Shown here piece after piece: positions 37,672 through 46,209 of a stretch of 64,000 nucleotides of DNA. The notes beneath the pieces were generated by a model. The model made no database searches, was not told the origin of the DNA, and worked only from the letters and a program-made list of their open reading frames with translations. The number at the start of each line of letters is the position of its first letter. Position 1 is the stretch's first letter. Made by a program: the position numbers and the translations under genes. This DNA comes from Ureibacillus thermophilus (GTDB lineage Bacteria > Bacillota > Bacilli > Bacillales_A > Planococcaceae). The stretch is from contig NZ_CP036528.1 in NCBI RefSeq assembly GCF_004331915.1, positions 2,953,326-3,017,325 of the forward strand, written 5' to 3'.

Positions 37672-38469
37672 ATGCAACAACTAATCGACATAGGAGTCAA
37701 TTTAACCGATAAACAATTTAACAACGACCGGGAAGAAGTAATTGAACGGGCCCTTCAAAGCGGAGTCGTTCAAATGATTCTTACTGGAGCAAGCTTAAAA
37801 AGCAGCCAACACGCATTCGAAATTACAAAGAAATACCCAAAGGTTTTGTTTTCAACAGCCGGCATTCATCCCCACGACGCCAAAACTTTTACAAATACAA
37901 CTATTGAAGAATTAGAAAAGTTGGCACAACATGAGGAAGTAGTGGTAATTGGGGAATGCGGCTTGGATTTCAATCGCCTGTTTTCTCCTCAAAACATTCA
38001 AGAGCAATGCTTTGAAGCCCATTTGCATTTAGCTAGAAAGCTCTCAATGCCCCTTTTCTTGCACGAACGGGATGCCCATGAGCGCTTTTGCGAAATATTT
38101 GCAGGCTTTCGTGATTTAGCGGAAAAGTCCGTAGTCCATTGCTTTACCGGCAATAAAGACCAGGTGAAAAAATATGTATCAATGGGATTTTATATTGGTG
38201 TGACCGGCTGGATTTGCGATGAGAGAAGGGGGCAAGATTTGCAAGAAGCAGTAAAATATATACCTCTTGACCGTCTGTTGATTGAAACCGATGCCCCTTA
38301 TCTTCTTCCACGCAACATGGAAAATAAGCCGAAGAACCGCCGGAACGAACCAGCCTTCTTGCCTCATATCGTCCATGAAATTGCAAAAAATATGGGCGTT
38401 GAACCGGAAGTGGTTGCAAAACAGGCAACGGCAAATACTAGAAAATTGTTCAATCTTCCAGAAATTTAG
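37672..38469 (+). CDS. tatD: TatD-family metal-dependent hydrolase
   Basis: A 265-residue TatD protein; GGAGG places the start at ATG 37672. The N-terminus IDIGVNLTDKQF matches classical TatD rather than the YcfH/YabD type. Other metal motifs are GIHPHDAK, GECGLDFNR, HERDAHERF, HCFTGN and ETDAPYLLP. It is a 3'-5' DNase/hydrolase of the amidohydrolase fold. It stands alone between two terminators. Confidence 0.92.
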   Translation: MQQLIDIGVNLTDKQFNNDREEVIERALQSGVVQMILTGASLKSSQHAFEITKKYPKVLFSTAGIHPHDAKTFTNTTIEELEKLAQHEEVVVIGECGLDFNRLFSPQNIQEQCFEAHLHLARKLSMPLFLHERDAHERFCEIFAGFRDLAEKSVVHCFTGNKDQVKKYVSMGFYIGVTGWICDERRGQDLQEAVKYIPLDRLLIETDAPYLLPRNMENKPKNRRNEPAFLPHIVHEIAKNMGVEPEVVAKQATANTRKLFNLPEI

Positions 38470-38476
38470 TTCAAGA

Positions 38477-38517
38477 GAAAAAGGAGATTTGGGAATTCGC
38501 CCAAATTCTCCTTTTAT
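38477..38517. terminator. bidirectional terminator
   Basis: AAAAGGAGATTTGGG pairs with CCCAAATTCTCCTTTT between convergent tatD and the enoyl-CoA hydratase gene. Confidence 0.85.
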
Positions 38518-38531
38518 GATTGTAAACCTTT

Positions 38532-39317
38532 TCAATTTACTGTAGTCTTCGTATCAGTCCACACCGGTTTCCGTTTTTCAAAGAATGCGCGGATTCCTTC
38601 TTGAGCATCAGGGTGCTTGCTATTTAACGCAATCACTTCTGTAGCGTAATTAAGTGCTTGGAAATCTTCCATATGAATTTGCTGATAGAATTGCCGCTTT
38701 CCTAATTCAATAATATTTAGACTTTGCTTTGCCACTTCTTTTGCCAATTTTTCCGTTTCTTCATCTAGCAATTCAGCCGGAACTACTTTATTGACAAGCC
38801 CATGTTGGAGAGCTTCTTCCGCCGTAATGAAATTCCCAGTAAACAGCATCTCTACAGCTTTTTTTCTTCCAATATTACGGCTTAAAAATACTGCTGGCGT
38901 GCTGCAGAATAAACCGCTATTAATGCCTGGTGTGGCAAACTTAGCATCTTCACTTGCAACCGCTAGATCACTTGCCGCCACTAATTGGCATCCTGCTGCC
39001 ACAGCAGCTTTTTTAACTTTTGAAATCACCAGCTGAGGCATTTCACGCATTGTTCTCATTGCTCGATAACATGTTTGGAAAAGTTTCAGCACTTCATTTT
39101 CTGTTTTCTCTTCAATTTCCCGTAAGCTATGCCCTGCACAAAAGACTTTGTCGGAACCTTCAATTACAATGACTTTAACTTCCCTGGCCTTTGCAATTTG
39201 ATGTAATAGCTCGTCCAATTCCTCAAGCAGTGCCATCGTTAATGTATTAAATTCCTGCATATTGTCAATGGTAATATAACCAATCTCCCCTGTTTGACGA
39301 TATTGTAAATACTCCAT
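38532..39317 (-). CDS. enoyl-CoA hydratase/isomerase family protein
   Basis: A 261-residue crotonase-fold protein from ATG 39317. It has VFCAGHSLREIEE at the first oxyanion region and AAGCQLVAASDLAVASEDAKF at the second. The usual catalytic Glu of hydratases is not obvious after this block (GINSGLFCST), as in ECHDC3-like members, so isomerase or another activity is possible. It stands alone. Confidence 0.85.
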   Translation of the reverse strand: MEYLQYRQTGEIGYITIDNMQEFNTLTMALLEELDELLHQIAKAREVKVIVIEGSDKVFCAGHSLREIEEKTENEVLKLFQTCYRAMRTMREMPQLVISKVKKAAVAAGCQLVAASDLAVASEDAKFATPGINSGLFCSTPAVFLSRNIGRKKAVEMLFTGNFITAEEALQHGLVNKVVPAELLDEETEKLAKEVAKQSLNIIELGKRQFYQQIHMEDFQALNYATEVIALNSKHPDAQEGIRAFFEKRKPVWTDTKTTVN

Positions 39318-39589
39318 TTCTCCACCCCTTTTCATTTATACCTTTATTTTGAATCTTCTGATATTTATGGTCAAGAAAATTTCATTTATTTTTTTCTACA
39401 ATATTTTCGTAGAGGTTAACAAATGCGATTTTCTAGAGAACCTAGCATCATCTTTGAGCAAATCCTCTATTCTTGTGCGGATACGATTTCAAATGAACCC
39501 CCCCAATAAAACATGAATATATTACTATTGTATGTATGCCTAAAATCAGAACACGTTAGGTGTTTTTTTAAAGGAGGCTCAACTTTATT

Positions 39590-39904
39590 ATGTCAATGCC
39601 CAACATTCCTGACATTTCCCCAAACATTCATATTAACCGTGAAGATGTTATCAATCTATTATTAGCATCTATCGCATTGGAAGAGATTGGTTTAGCACAT
39701 ATTATCAACGCTGAAGGTGAAAAAATACAATTTGCCATTCAGAAATTAAACGAAGCGCCATCAAATCTTTCAACAGCTGCCGAATTAATATTAAAAATCA
39801 ATGCAAGCGTCAACCACACATTATCATCTGCCATCAAAAAAGAACTCTTATTAGATCAAAAATTAAAACAAGTAATTGATTTAATGGATAAACCTAGTTA
39901 TTGA
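39590..39904 (+). CDS. short protein with collagen-like/exosporium N-terminal domain
   Basis: A 104-residue protein starting MSMPNIPDISPNIHINREDV and containing [20 protein letters not shown] and [18 protein letters not shown]. This is the conserved head found in front of collagen-like repeats in spore-surface proteins of Bacillales. Here it stops after the head domain with no Gly-X-Y repeats. It shares about two thirds of its residues with the head of the next gene, so the two are tandem paralogues. A surface or exosporium role is inferred. Confidence 0.7.
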   Translation: MSMPNIPDISPNIHINREDVINLLLASIALEEIGLAHIINAEGEKIQFAIQKLNEAPSNLSTAAELILKINASVNHTLSSAIKKELLLDQKLKQVIDLMDKPSY

Positions 39905-40073
39905 AAAATATTAATAAATAAATATTAATAGACTTTGCTTCAATCATAGGCTTTTATTCCTTATCTCCTTTCCAGCATCGAATAGATTATTAACGACCAT
40001 TTTAACTCCGGTCATTCATTTCATCATAGCTTGATCAAATGCAAGCTTTAGATTAAAGGAAAGGAGAGAAAGA

Positions 40074-41018
40074 ATGTCTCAACCCAACCTACCGAATATT
40101 ACTCCCAATATCACTATCAACCGAGCTGACGTTATAAATTTACTCCTTGCTTCCATTGCAATGGAAGAATTAAGTTTAGCGCATATTCTTAATGCTGAAG
40201 GTGAAAAAATACAATATGTTTTGGGAACAATTCCTGGCATTTCCGGGCTATCACCTGCAGCAAATCTTGAAGACATTTTACAAATTAATGATAGTGTTCA
40301 AGATACCATCGCAATGTCGATTAAAAAGGAATTATTATTAGACAATAAGCTTAAACAAATTACAGACTTAATTCCTCCAGAAGGTATAGGACCAACTGGA
40401 CCGACTGGACCTCAAGGTACTCCTGGACCGACTGGACCTCAAGGTGCTCCTGGACCAACTGGACCGACTGGACCTCAAGGTACTCCTGGACCAACTGGAC
40501 CGACTGGACCTCAAGGCGGATACTGCCTCGTTTCGTGCGTTTACTTCCTCCATTCGTGCGGATACTGCCTCGTTTCGTGCGTTTACTTCCTCCATTCGTG
40601 CGGATACTGCTCCATTTCGTGCGGTTGCCTCCTCCATTCGTGCGGATACAGCTCCAATTCGTGCGTTTGCCTCCTCATTTGGAGCGGATACTGCTCCATT
40701 TCGTGCGGTTGCTTCCTCAATTGGTGCGGATACTGCCTCGTTTCGTGCGTTTGCCTCCTCATTTCGTGCGGATACCACTCCATTTCGTGCGGTTACCTCC
40801 TCATTTGGAGCGGATACTGCTCCATTTCGTGCGTTTGCCTCCTCATTTCGTGCGGATACTGCCTCGTTTCGTGCGGTTGCCTCCTTATTTCGTGCGGATA
40901 CTGCTCCATTTCGTGCGTTTACCTCCTCCATTCGTGCGGATACTGCCACGTTTCGTGCGTTTACTTCCATATTTCGTGCGTTCGCTCCCTCTTTTCGTGC
41001 GTTTACTACACTATATAG
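40074..41018 (+). CDS. collagen-like protein fused to a cysteine-rich repeat-array tail
   Basis: A 314-codon frame. Residues 1-102 are the head domain ([40 protein letters not shown]). Residues about 104-148 are Gly-X-Y collagen repeats ([13 protein letters not shown]). From residue 149 the frame enters the 21-bp repeat array and reads 23 heptads such as GYCLVSC and VYFLHSC, with 36 cysteines by my count, to a stop at 41016. The head and stalk are credible spore-surface modules. The tail is either a novel Cys-rich domain or the result of the array replacing the original C-terminal globular domain. AAAGGAGAG precedes the ATG. Confidence 0.6.
   Translation: MSQPNLPNITPNITINRADVINLLLASIAMEELSLAHILNAEGEKIQYVLGTIPGISGLSPAANLEDILQINDSVQDTIAMSIKKELLLDNKLKQITDLIPPEGIGPTGPTGPQGTPGPTGPQGAPGPTGPTGPQGTPGPTGPTGPQGGYCLVSCVYFLHSCGYCLVSCVYFLHSCGYCSISCGCLLHSCGYSSNSCVCLLIWSGYCSISCGCFLNWCGYCLVSCVCLLISCGYHSISCGYLLIWSGYCSISCVCLLISCGYCLVSCGCLLISCGYCSISCVYLLHSCGYCHVSCVYFHISCVRSLFSCVYYTI
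40516..41008 (+). repeat. 21-bp GTGCG repeat array 1 (about 23 units)
   Basis: Units alternate between GTGCGGATACTGC... and GTGCGTTTGCCTCC... types, each 21 bp, in the plus orientation. The first unit joins the collagen repeat at GGCGGATAC. Most units are free of stops in nearly all frames, which creates several overlapping open frames here. Confidence 0.93.
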
Positions 41019-41051
41019 TACGGTGGCTGCTAGTTTTAACGAAGTCCAACC

Positions 41052-41093
41052 AAAAAAACACCTTCGAATGAATAACTTCATTCAAAGGTGTTC
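41052..41093. terminator. terminator between array 1 and the polymerase gene
   Basis: Minus strand GAACACCTTTGAATGAA pairs with TTCATTCGAAGGTGTT, followed by TTTTTTGG. It can end the minus-strand polymerase transcript. Confidence 0.85.
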
Positions 41094-41103
41094 TTCCAAC
41101 TAA

Positions 41104-42507
41104 TTATTTTCCATATAAACTTCTTGTTCCAAGGGATGCTTCAACGTCAATTCCTATATGCTCTTTCTCCGTCTTACTGATAGCGGAGGCAAGTATTACA
41201 AATCCTAACATTAGAATGAAAATTAAATCCAACAATCCCGTATGAATAGAAACCGTAAACATTGTGATCACAAAGGCATAAGCAATCGTATGGAAACTTT
41301 TCACTCCTGCCTGTTTCACTTTATTATACAGCATCGATACAATCGCTCCATATAGCAAGAAACCAATCGCTACCAATAAGTAGCCGCCATCCAAAAACAA
41401 CTGGCCAATAAACGTTGGCGTTGTTGTTCTTCCAGGGCGAGTGATGTATTTTCCTTCCTCCACACTTAATGAGTTTACGACTTCTGTTACTTTCATCCGA
41501 GGAGAAATTTGTTCGCCCGGCAATACTGTACTAAAGATGCCTTTATGAATTTCGCCATGGAAATAGTCTTCTTTTTCGGTATACTCAATAATTTTGCTTA
41601 ATACAATATGTCCTGTCACCATTTCCCCATTCAACGCTAAAATCCATTTTGGAGTCGCGTTTACCCGCTGTTCAGCTGTTAATAATTTCTCCAATTCTTC
41701 TTCTTCCATATGCTCCCGATCTGGCTGTTCGCGCGTATTAAATTCCTTCGACGTATCTTCCATTAACACGCGGAAAAAACCAAACAGTGCAAAGGAAATC
41801 GCCACAACGGTTAAAAACGTTAGGAACCAAGTGAGTTTGATACGTTTTACCACATAATGGAATACAATAATTCCCGTAAACATCATTAATGCCAATGGAG
41901 TTCGATAACCCATTAATAAGAACAGACCCATTACAAGACCAAATAAAAGGACATAAATAATTGCTTTTTTAACCGTCATAGTTTTTTCTTTAATCATCTT
42001 ATACGAAAGAAGAATCAATACCCCGTACCACAACAAATGACTAAAGAAATTCAATTTTGGGTCTAAATTTCGTCGAACCGATTCATCTGAAAGTCCGATC
42101 ATCCCTTGAGCAATCATCATTCCATATGCTACTAACCCAATAGCTGTCAATAAAACCACAAAATGAACAATAAACTTGCTCAATTTAGACAACCCAAACG
42201 TCGGCAATGTCCAATTTTTACGGTCAACTACATACACACCTATGTAATAACATAACACCGCCAAAATCACGGCTGGCCAGATGGATTTTCTGACATTGAA
42301 TAAATCAAAACGCCAAAAGTCAAACAAACTAATGATAAAATAAGCCATCAAAATAAATGGAAAAAAGAAATACGGCGAGAAAGTATCTATTTTATTTATA
42401 TTATGAATAGTTGCTTTAATCCTATCTTTCATATTTCCCCGAACATCAATTCCAATCCTAGATGCTCTTTGCTTCCCTCTCTTCATTATGGTTTTTTTAT
42501 AAATCAA
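41104..42507 (-). CDS. O-antigen/oligosaccharide repeat-unit polymerase-like membrane protein
   Basis: A 467-codon frame with about eleven membrane helices and one large extracytoplasmic loop (residues about 255-370, containing PDREHMEEEELEKLL and SPRMKVTEVVNSLSVEEGKY). This Wzy-like layout suggests polymerisation of lipid-linked glycan repeats. Start is uncertain: TTG 42507, the ATG at codon 8, or the ATG at codon 26, which follows CGGGGAAAT. Its place beside the SLH cluster hints at a role in a secondary wall polymer, but no other glycan genes are in the window. Confidence 0.62.
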   Translation of the reverse strand: MIYKKTIMKRGKQRASRIGIDVRGNMKDRIKATIHNINKIDTFSPYFFFPFILMAYFIISLFDFWRFDLFNVRKSIWPAVILAVLCYYIGVYVVDRKNWTLPTFGLSKLSKFIVHFVVLLTAIGLVAYGMMIAQGMIGLSDESVRRNLDPKLNFFSHLLWYGVLILLSYKMIKEKTMTVKKAIIYVLLFGLVMGLFLLMGYRTPLALMMFTGIIVFHYVVKRIKLTWFLTFLTVVAISFALFGFFRVLMEDTSKEFNTREQPDREHMEEEELEKLLTAEQRVNATPKWILALNGEMVTGHIVLSKIIEYTEKEDYFHGEIHKGIFSTVLPGEQISPRMKVTEVVNSLSVEEGKYITRPGRTTTPTFIGQLFLDGGYLLVAIGFLLYGAIVSMLYNKVKQAGVKSFHTIAYAFVITMFTVSIHTGLLDLIFILMLGFVILASAISKTEKEHIGIDVEASLGTRSLYGK

Positions 42508-42956
42508 AGGATATTATAGCACAAGTCAATATAGCGAAATAAAATATTATAAAAAAATCAATAGATTCAAATGATAGGAGAAATGGATATGACTCACTTG
42601 CTCCTACGTCCACATTCTTGCATTTTACATGATTCGACAATGATTCGCAATCGGTAGGGAGAACTAACAGGAGCAGCACAGCAATCCTCTCATCCCTGTT
42701 ACATTTTCAGTATGGTCTTGTCCATTTCTTTTATGAAGAGAAAACATACAACAAATCATGTAATTCTTTTCAACATTTCACATGTATATTGCGTATGCAA
42801 GAAAATTTTTAAATCTATAGGATGAACGATCATCTGACAAAGCGGCAAAAGGTCAGATTCATCTATTATATTTAACGTATTTCATCTATATTTCGTTCCA
42901 TCTATTTGTAAAATTTTTTCGGATATTCTCCTTTTGATGACAATCACTTTGTGCAA
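42508..42956. other. intergenic region, no gene seen
   Basis: About 450 bp between the polymerase and the SLH amidase. It holds an imperfect stem around 42667-42700 (AACAGGAGCAG ... CATCCCTGTT) and AT-rich stretches. I see no coding sequence or known riboswitch. It should carry the polymerase promoter. Confidence 0.4.
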
Positions 42957-42993
42957 AGAAAAGCTGCCTGAAAAGTTTTCTTTCAGACAGCTC
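42957..42993 (-). terminator. terminator after the SLH amidase
   Basis: Minus strand GAGCTGTCTGAAAG pairs with CTTTTCAGGCAGCTT, then TTCTTT. Confidence 0.8.
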
Positions 42994-42999
42994 ACTCCA

Positions 43000-44445
43000 T
43001 TAATTTTTATAGTAATTCACGATTCCTTGATAAATTGCATTGGCAAAAATCGCTTGATAGTTACTGTTTACAAGTTTTGAAAGATCTTCGTTATTTGAAA
43101 TAAAGCCTAACTCCACTAAAACAGATGGGAAAACGGAATGGCGGATTACATAAAAGTCTTCCCGCTTTACGCCGCGGTTCACCATATTCGCCTGCTTGAC
43201 AATCTCATTGTTGATGTTTGTTGCTAACACTTTATCTTCCAGTTCATTTTCATTTGCGGTAATGCTGTAATACGTTTCTGTTCCTTTAGCGCTGGCACTT
43301 GCAGATGCATTCACATGAATGCTGACAAAGATTTCAGCATATTTTTGATGAGCAAAATCCACCCGTTCCTTCAATGTCGGATATGTATCCCCTTCTCGAG
43401 TCATATACACGATGGCGCCATCTTTCTCCAACTTTTCTTTCACTAAACTAGCCACCGATAAAGCAATTCGTTTTTCAGCATAGCTGCCATTTACAGCCCC
43501 TGAATCTTTTCCTCCATGGCCAGGGTCAAGCACGATAATCCGATTTTTTACCACGGAACCACTTTGATTGATTAATTTCAAATAAGTTTTATGTACATAT
43601 CCAATGGAACCTTTATAATTAACTTTTGCCCACCAGCCATTAATAGAAAGAACATTGACCTCATCGCCTCGATTTAAAATGCCCAGGATGGATGAACTTG
43701 CATTGGCTGCACTTCGGACATTTAATCCATTTACCGTTGCACGTCCAATCGTTTCAGTCTTTCCAGGAGATGGATTGCTGCAGCTTTGGCCATTTACCGA
43801 TTTAACTGCTAAACGAAATTTTGCATCCATTGCCCGGGCAACAAATAATGCAAATTGTGACCGTGTTAAATGGTTGTTTGGATTAAACTTTCCGTTGCTT
43901 CCTTGGGAAAGGCCATTGTAGTACAAAGCATTAATATATTTAAAATACGGATAGCTTGTTGAAATATCGCAAAATGGTGATGGATAGGACGCATAGCGAT
44001 TCACATCTAATTTAAACGCCGTTGCAATCACCTTGCTCATTTCCCCTCGAGTCAGCGGAACATTCGGGTTGAAGCGTTTATCGGATATATTATCGAAAAG
44101 ACCTAGGCTGGCCGCTCTTTCAACAAAACCGGACAATTCAGGTTCTGTTTTAGGATTAATGTCCACAAAGGAAGATTGTGCAACTTTCAACGGTTGATAA
44201 TCAGCCCCGAGCACAACCATTTTTGCGGCTTGTCCACGAGTTACAGGATTATTTAATTTAAACAGTTGTAAGCCATTCTCATTGTACCCTTTAATAATTC
44301 CCTTATCCGCCAAATAATTAATATGCTGATACGCTTCATGGGTGGAAGGAACATCCGCAAACCTTTGACTGGAAAAGGCTTCCGTACTAACTCCCCCCAT
44401 CCATGCAAGAAAAAATATTGAAGTTGCTATTATCCACTTTTTCAA
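43000..44445 (-). CDS. SLH-anchored N-acetylmuramoyl-L-alanine amidase (Amidase_3)
   Basis: A 481-residue secreted protein. Signal peptide at 1-25; three SLH modules at about 28-205 (FADVPSTHEAYQHI, NPVTRGQAAKMV, NVPLTRGEMSKVI, NNHLTRSQFALFV); one SH3b domain at about 225-295; Amidase_3 at about 300-478. Zinc and catalytic residues are in LDPGHGGKDSG, the Glu of AEKRIA, SIHVNAS and VELGFISN. It cleaves stem peptides from glycan strands and binds the wall through SLH domains. Start TTG 44445 has a weak ribosome site. It is a shorter paralogue of the protein at 46210-48141. Confidence 0.92.
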   Translation of the reverse strand: MKKWIIATSIFFLAWMGGVSTEAFSSQRFADVPSTHEAYQHINYLADKGIIKGYNENGLQLFKLNNPVTRGQAAKMVVLGADYQPLKVAQSSFVDINPKTEPELSGFVERAASLGLFDNISDKRFNPNVPLTRGEMSKVIATAFKLDVNRYASYPSPFCDISTSYPYFKYINALYYNGLSQGSNGKFNPNNHLTRSQFALFVARAMDAKFRLAVKSVNGQSCSNPSPGKTETIGRATVNGLNVRSAANASSSILGILNRGDEVNVLSINGWWAKVNYKGSIGYVHKTYLKLINQSGSVVKNRIIVLDPGHGGKDSGAVNGSYAEKRIALSVASLVKEKLEKDGAIVYMTREGDTYPTLKERVDFAHQKYAEIFVSIHVNASASASAKGTETYYSITANENELEDKVLATNINNEIVKQANMVNRGVKREDFYVIRHSVFPSVLVELGFISNNEDLSKLVNSNYQAIFANAIYQGIVNYYKN

Positions 44446-44609
44446 ACCTTTTCAATCCCATCCTTCTAAATGATTATTTTTTATGTATTTTGCATTGCCT
44501 AAGGAAGAGATGAATTCTCTTCTAGGCAATGCCATATTGAAGGTTATTGGAAATTCCTTCTTTACTAATGGAATTTCTTGTATTTAATTGTGCAATAAGC
44601 CGTTTTTTC

Positions 44610-45521
44610 CTATTTCGTTGCCCGATTGATAAATGTTTCCAACTGTGTATTCGATACATAATCATTTGGTCCATAATTGCCATTTCCTTTTCCAATAGTG
44701 ATGCCGTGCTGCGCTAAGATTTTAATATAGTCATAAGCCCAGTGGTTCTTATCAACATCACGGAATTCTGTTGTATTCTTTCCAGTCGGTTTTAAGTTAA
44801 AGGCTTTTACCAACACTTTTGCCATTTGGGCACGGGTAATTGGCGAGTTTGGATTAAATCTTCCCTGCTCATTTCCTTCGAAGATTTTTAATTTATTGAG
44901 CGCTGTTACAGCTCCTGCTACTCGATCTGATGATTTTATATCAATAAATGGAGAATTTGTATCAGTTGTATCAAGACCAAGCCCTTCCGCTAATCGGAAT
45001 GCCACCTTCTCACGGGAAGCATAGATTGTTAAATCAACAGTTGATGCCTTTACTTCAGGTGTTGAATTTGGAAAATCTACCATCCTTTTTGCCCCCATGT
45101 AACGGCCTTTCCAATAATTACTATCAAGGGAGGCAATGCTGACACCTTTGCTGGAAGAGGCATGGATAAACTGATTGCTGCCTATATAGATGCCTACATG
45201 GGAAACGCCATTTCCAGATGTATTAAAAAATACAAGATCTCCAATTTGTAAATTTTCCTTTGATATAGGAATTCCTTGAGAAAACTGCTCCTGAGATGTT
45301 CGATTGATGGTATATCCCAAATCGGCAAATACTTTCTGGGTAAATCCCGAACAATCAAATCCGCTTGTTGTTGTACCTCCCCATACATACGGAACACCTA
45401 TGTATTGTTTTGCCGTTGTAATCAATTCTTGTGGTGTAGCAGCTTCTGCATCAACAATAGATGAAGTAAAAATCATAAAAGATGCAAAAACTGGGATGAG
45501 CCATCTCTTTTTCACTGTCAA
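44610..45521 (-). CDS. SLH-anchored NlpC/P60 peptidoglycan endopeptidase
   Basis: About 303 residues from TTG 45521, chosen because it aligns with the paralogue at 49451 (MTVKKRW-type start) and follows GGAGGGG; an ATG at 45533 is the alternative. Signal peptide ends near AEA. The NlpC/P60 domain has the catalytic Cys in GFDCSGFTQ, His in SHVGIYIG and a third His in FIHASSSKGV. Two to three SLH modules follow to the C-terminus (NSPITRAQMAKVL). It cuts peptide cross-links. It lies upstream of the amidase at 43000 in the same orientation. Confidence 0.92.
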   Translation of the reverse strand: MTVKKRWLIPVFASFMIFTSSIVDAEAATPQELITTAKQYIGVPYVWGGTTTSGFDCSGFTQKVFADLGYTINRTSQEQFSQGIPISKENLQIGDLVFFNTSGNGVSHVGIYIGSNQFIHASSSKGVSIASLDSNYWKGRYMGAKRMVDFPNSTPEVKASTVDLTIYASREKVAFRLAEGLGLDTTDTNSPFIDIKSSDRVAGAVTALNKLKIFEGNEQGRFNPNSPITRAQMAKVLVKAFNLKPTGKNTTEFRDVDKNHWAYDYIKILAQHGITIGKGNGNYGPNDYVSNTQLETFINRATK

Positions 45522-45835
45522 ATTCCCCTCCATTTTCCTCGTTTCTCAATCTATTTCGAGCCTACCATAAATATTGCAATTATGATTTTTCATTTATGTA
45601 ACGAATTATTATCAACGTTTTCGAGAAAATTATTGATTTAATTAGAATATTTTTGTTTTTTCGATTAACCTTTGATAATGCGAGTAACACTTTGTAATAC
45701 GACTGTAATATTTTTATTAAAATATTGATAATTTATAAAAGGAAATTGAGGATAATGTTGGATTTTTATTATATTTTAAGGTTAATTTTACATTATAAGG
45801 AAATCAGGAGGGGGTTCTGCTCCAATTGAGGAAAT
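45522..45835. other. AT-rich spacer upstream of the NlpC gene
   Basis: About 310 bp of very AT-rich DNA between the NlpC start and array 2. It should hold the promoter; no gene is seen. Confidence 0.4.
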
Positions 45836-46140
45836 ATACGCACGAATTGAATTCGGATCCGACTAATTGAGAAGGTAAACGCACGAATGGAGGAAGCAAA
45901 CGCACGAAACAATGCAGTATCCGCACCAAATGAGGAGGTAAACGCACGAAACCAAGCAGTATCCGCACCAAATGAGGAAGTAAACGCACGAATTGGAGCT
46001 GTATCCGCACGAAATGAGGAGGTAAACGCACGAATCGGGGCAGTATCCGCACGAAATAAGGAAGCAAACGCACGAATCGGGGCAGTATCCGCACGAAATA
46101 AGGAAGCAAACGCACGAATCGGGGCAGTATCCGCATCAAT
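45836..46140 (-). repeat. 21-bp repeat array 2 (about 14 units)
   Basis: Units read GTAAACGCACGAA and GTATCCGCACGAA on the plus strand, so the GTGCG form is on the minus strand. Alternation of the two unit types is regular. It separates two amidase/NlpC pairs. Confidence 0.93.
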
Positions 46141-46167
46141 AAAAATTAGTACCCCACCCAAACAAAA

Positions 46168-46203
46168 TTAAAAAATGGAGAAACGTGATGTTCCTCCATT
46201 TAT
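46168..46203 (-). terminator. terminator after the larger SLH amidase
   Basis: Minus strand AAATGGAG pairs with CTCCATTT around 13 nt, followed by TTTAATTTTG. Confidence 0.75.
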
Positions 46204-46209
46204 CTATGT

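Noticed and set aside
40368..41081. 237-residue minus-strand protein across array 1
   Set aside because: It is antisense to the collagen gene, has no ribosome site, and owes its length to the stop-free repeat.
42497..42679. 60-residue minus-strand frame upstream of the polymerase gene
   Set aside because: No ribosome site, no family, and composition of AT-rich spacer.
42660..42710. A c-di-GMP or other riboswitch before the polymerase gene
   Set aside because: A stem is present but none of the conserved riboswitch sequence blocks could be found.
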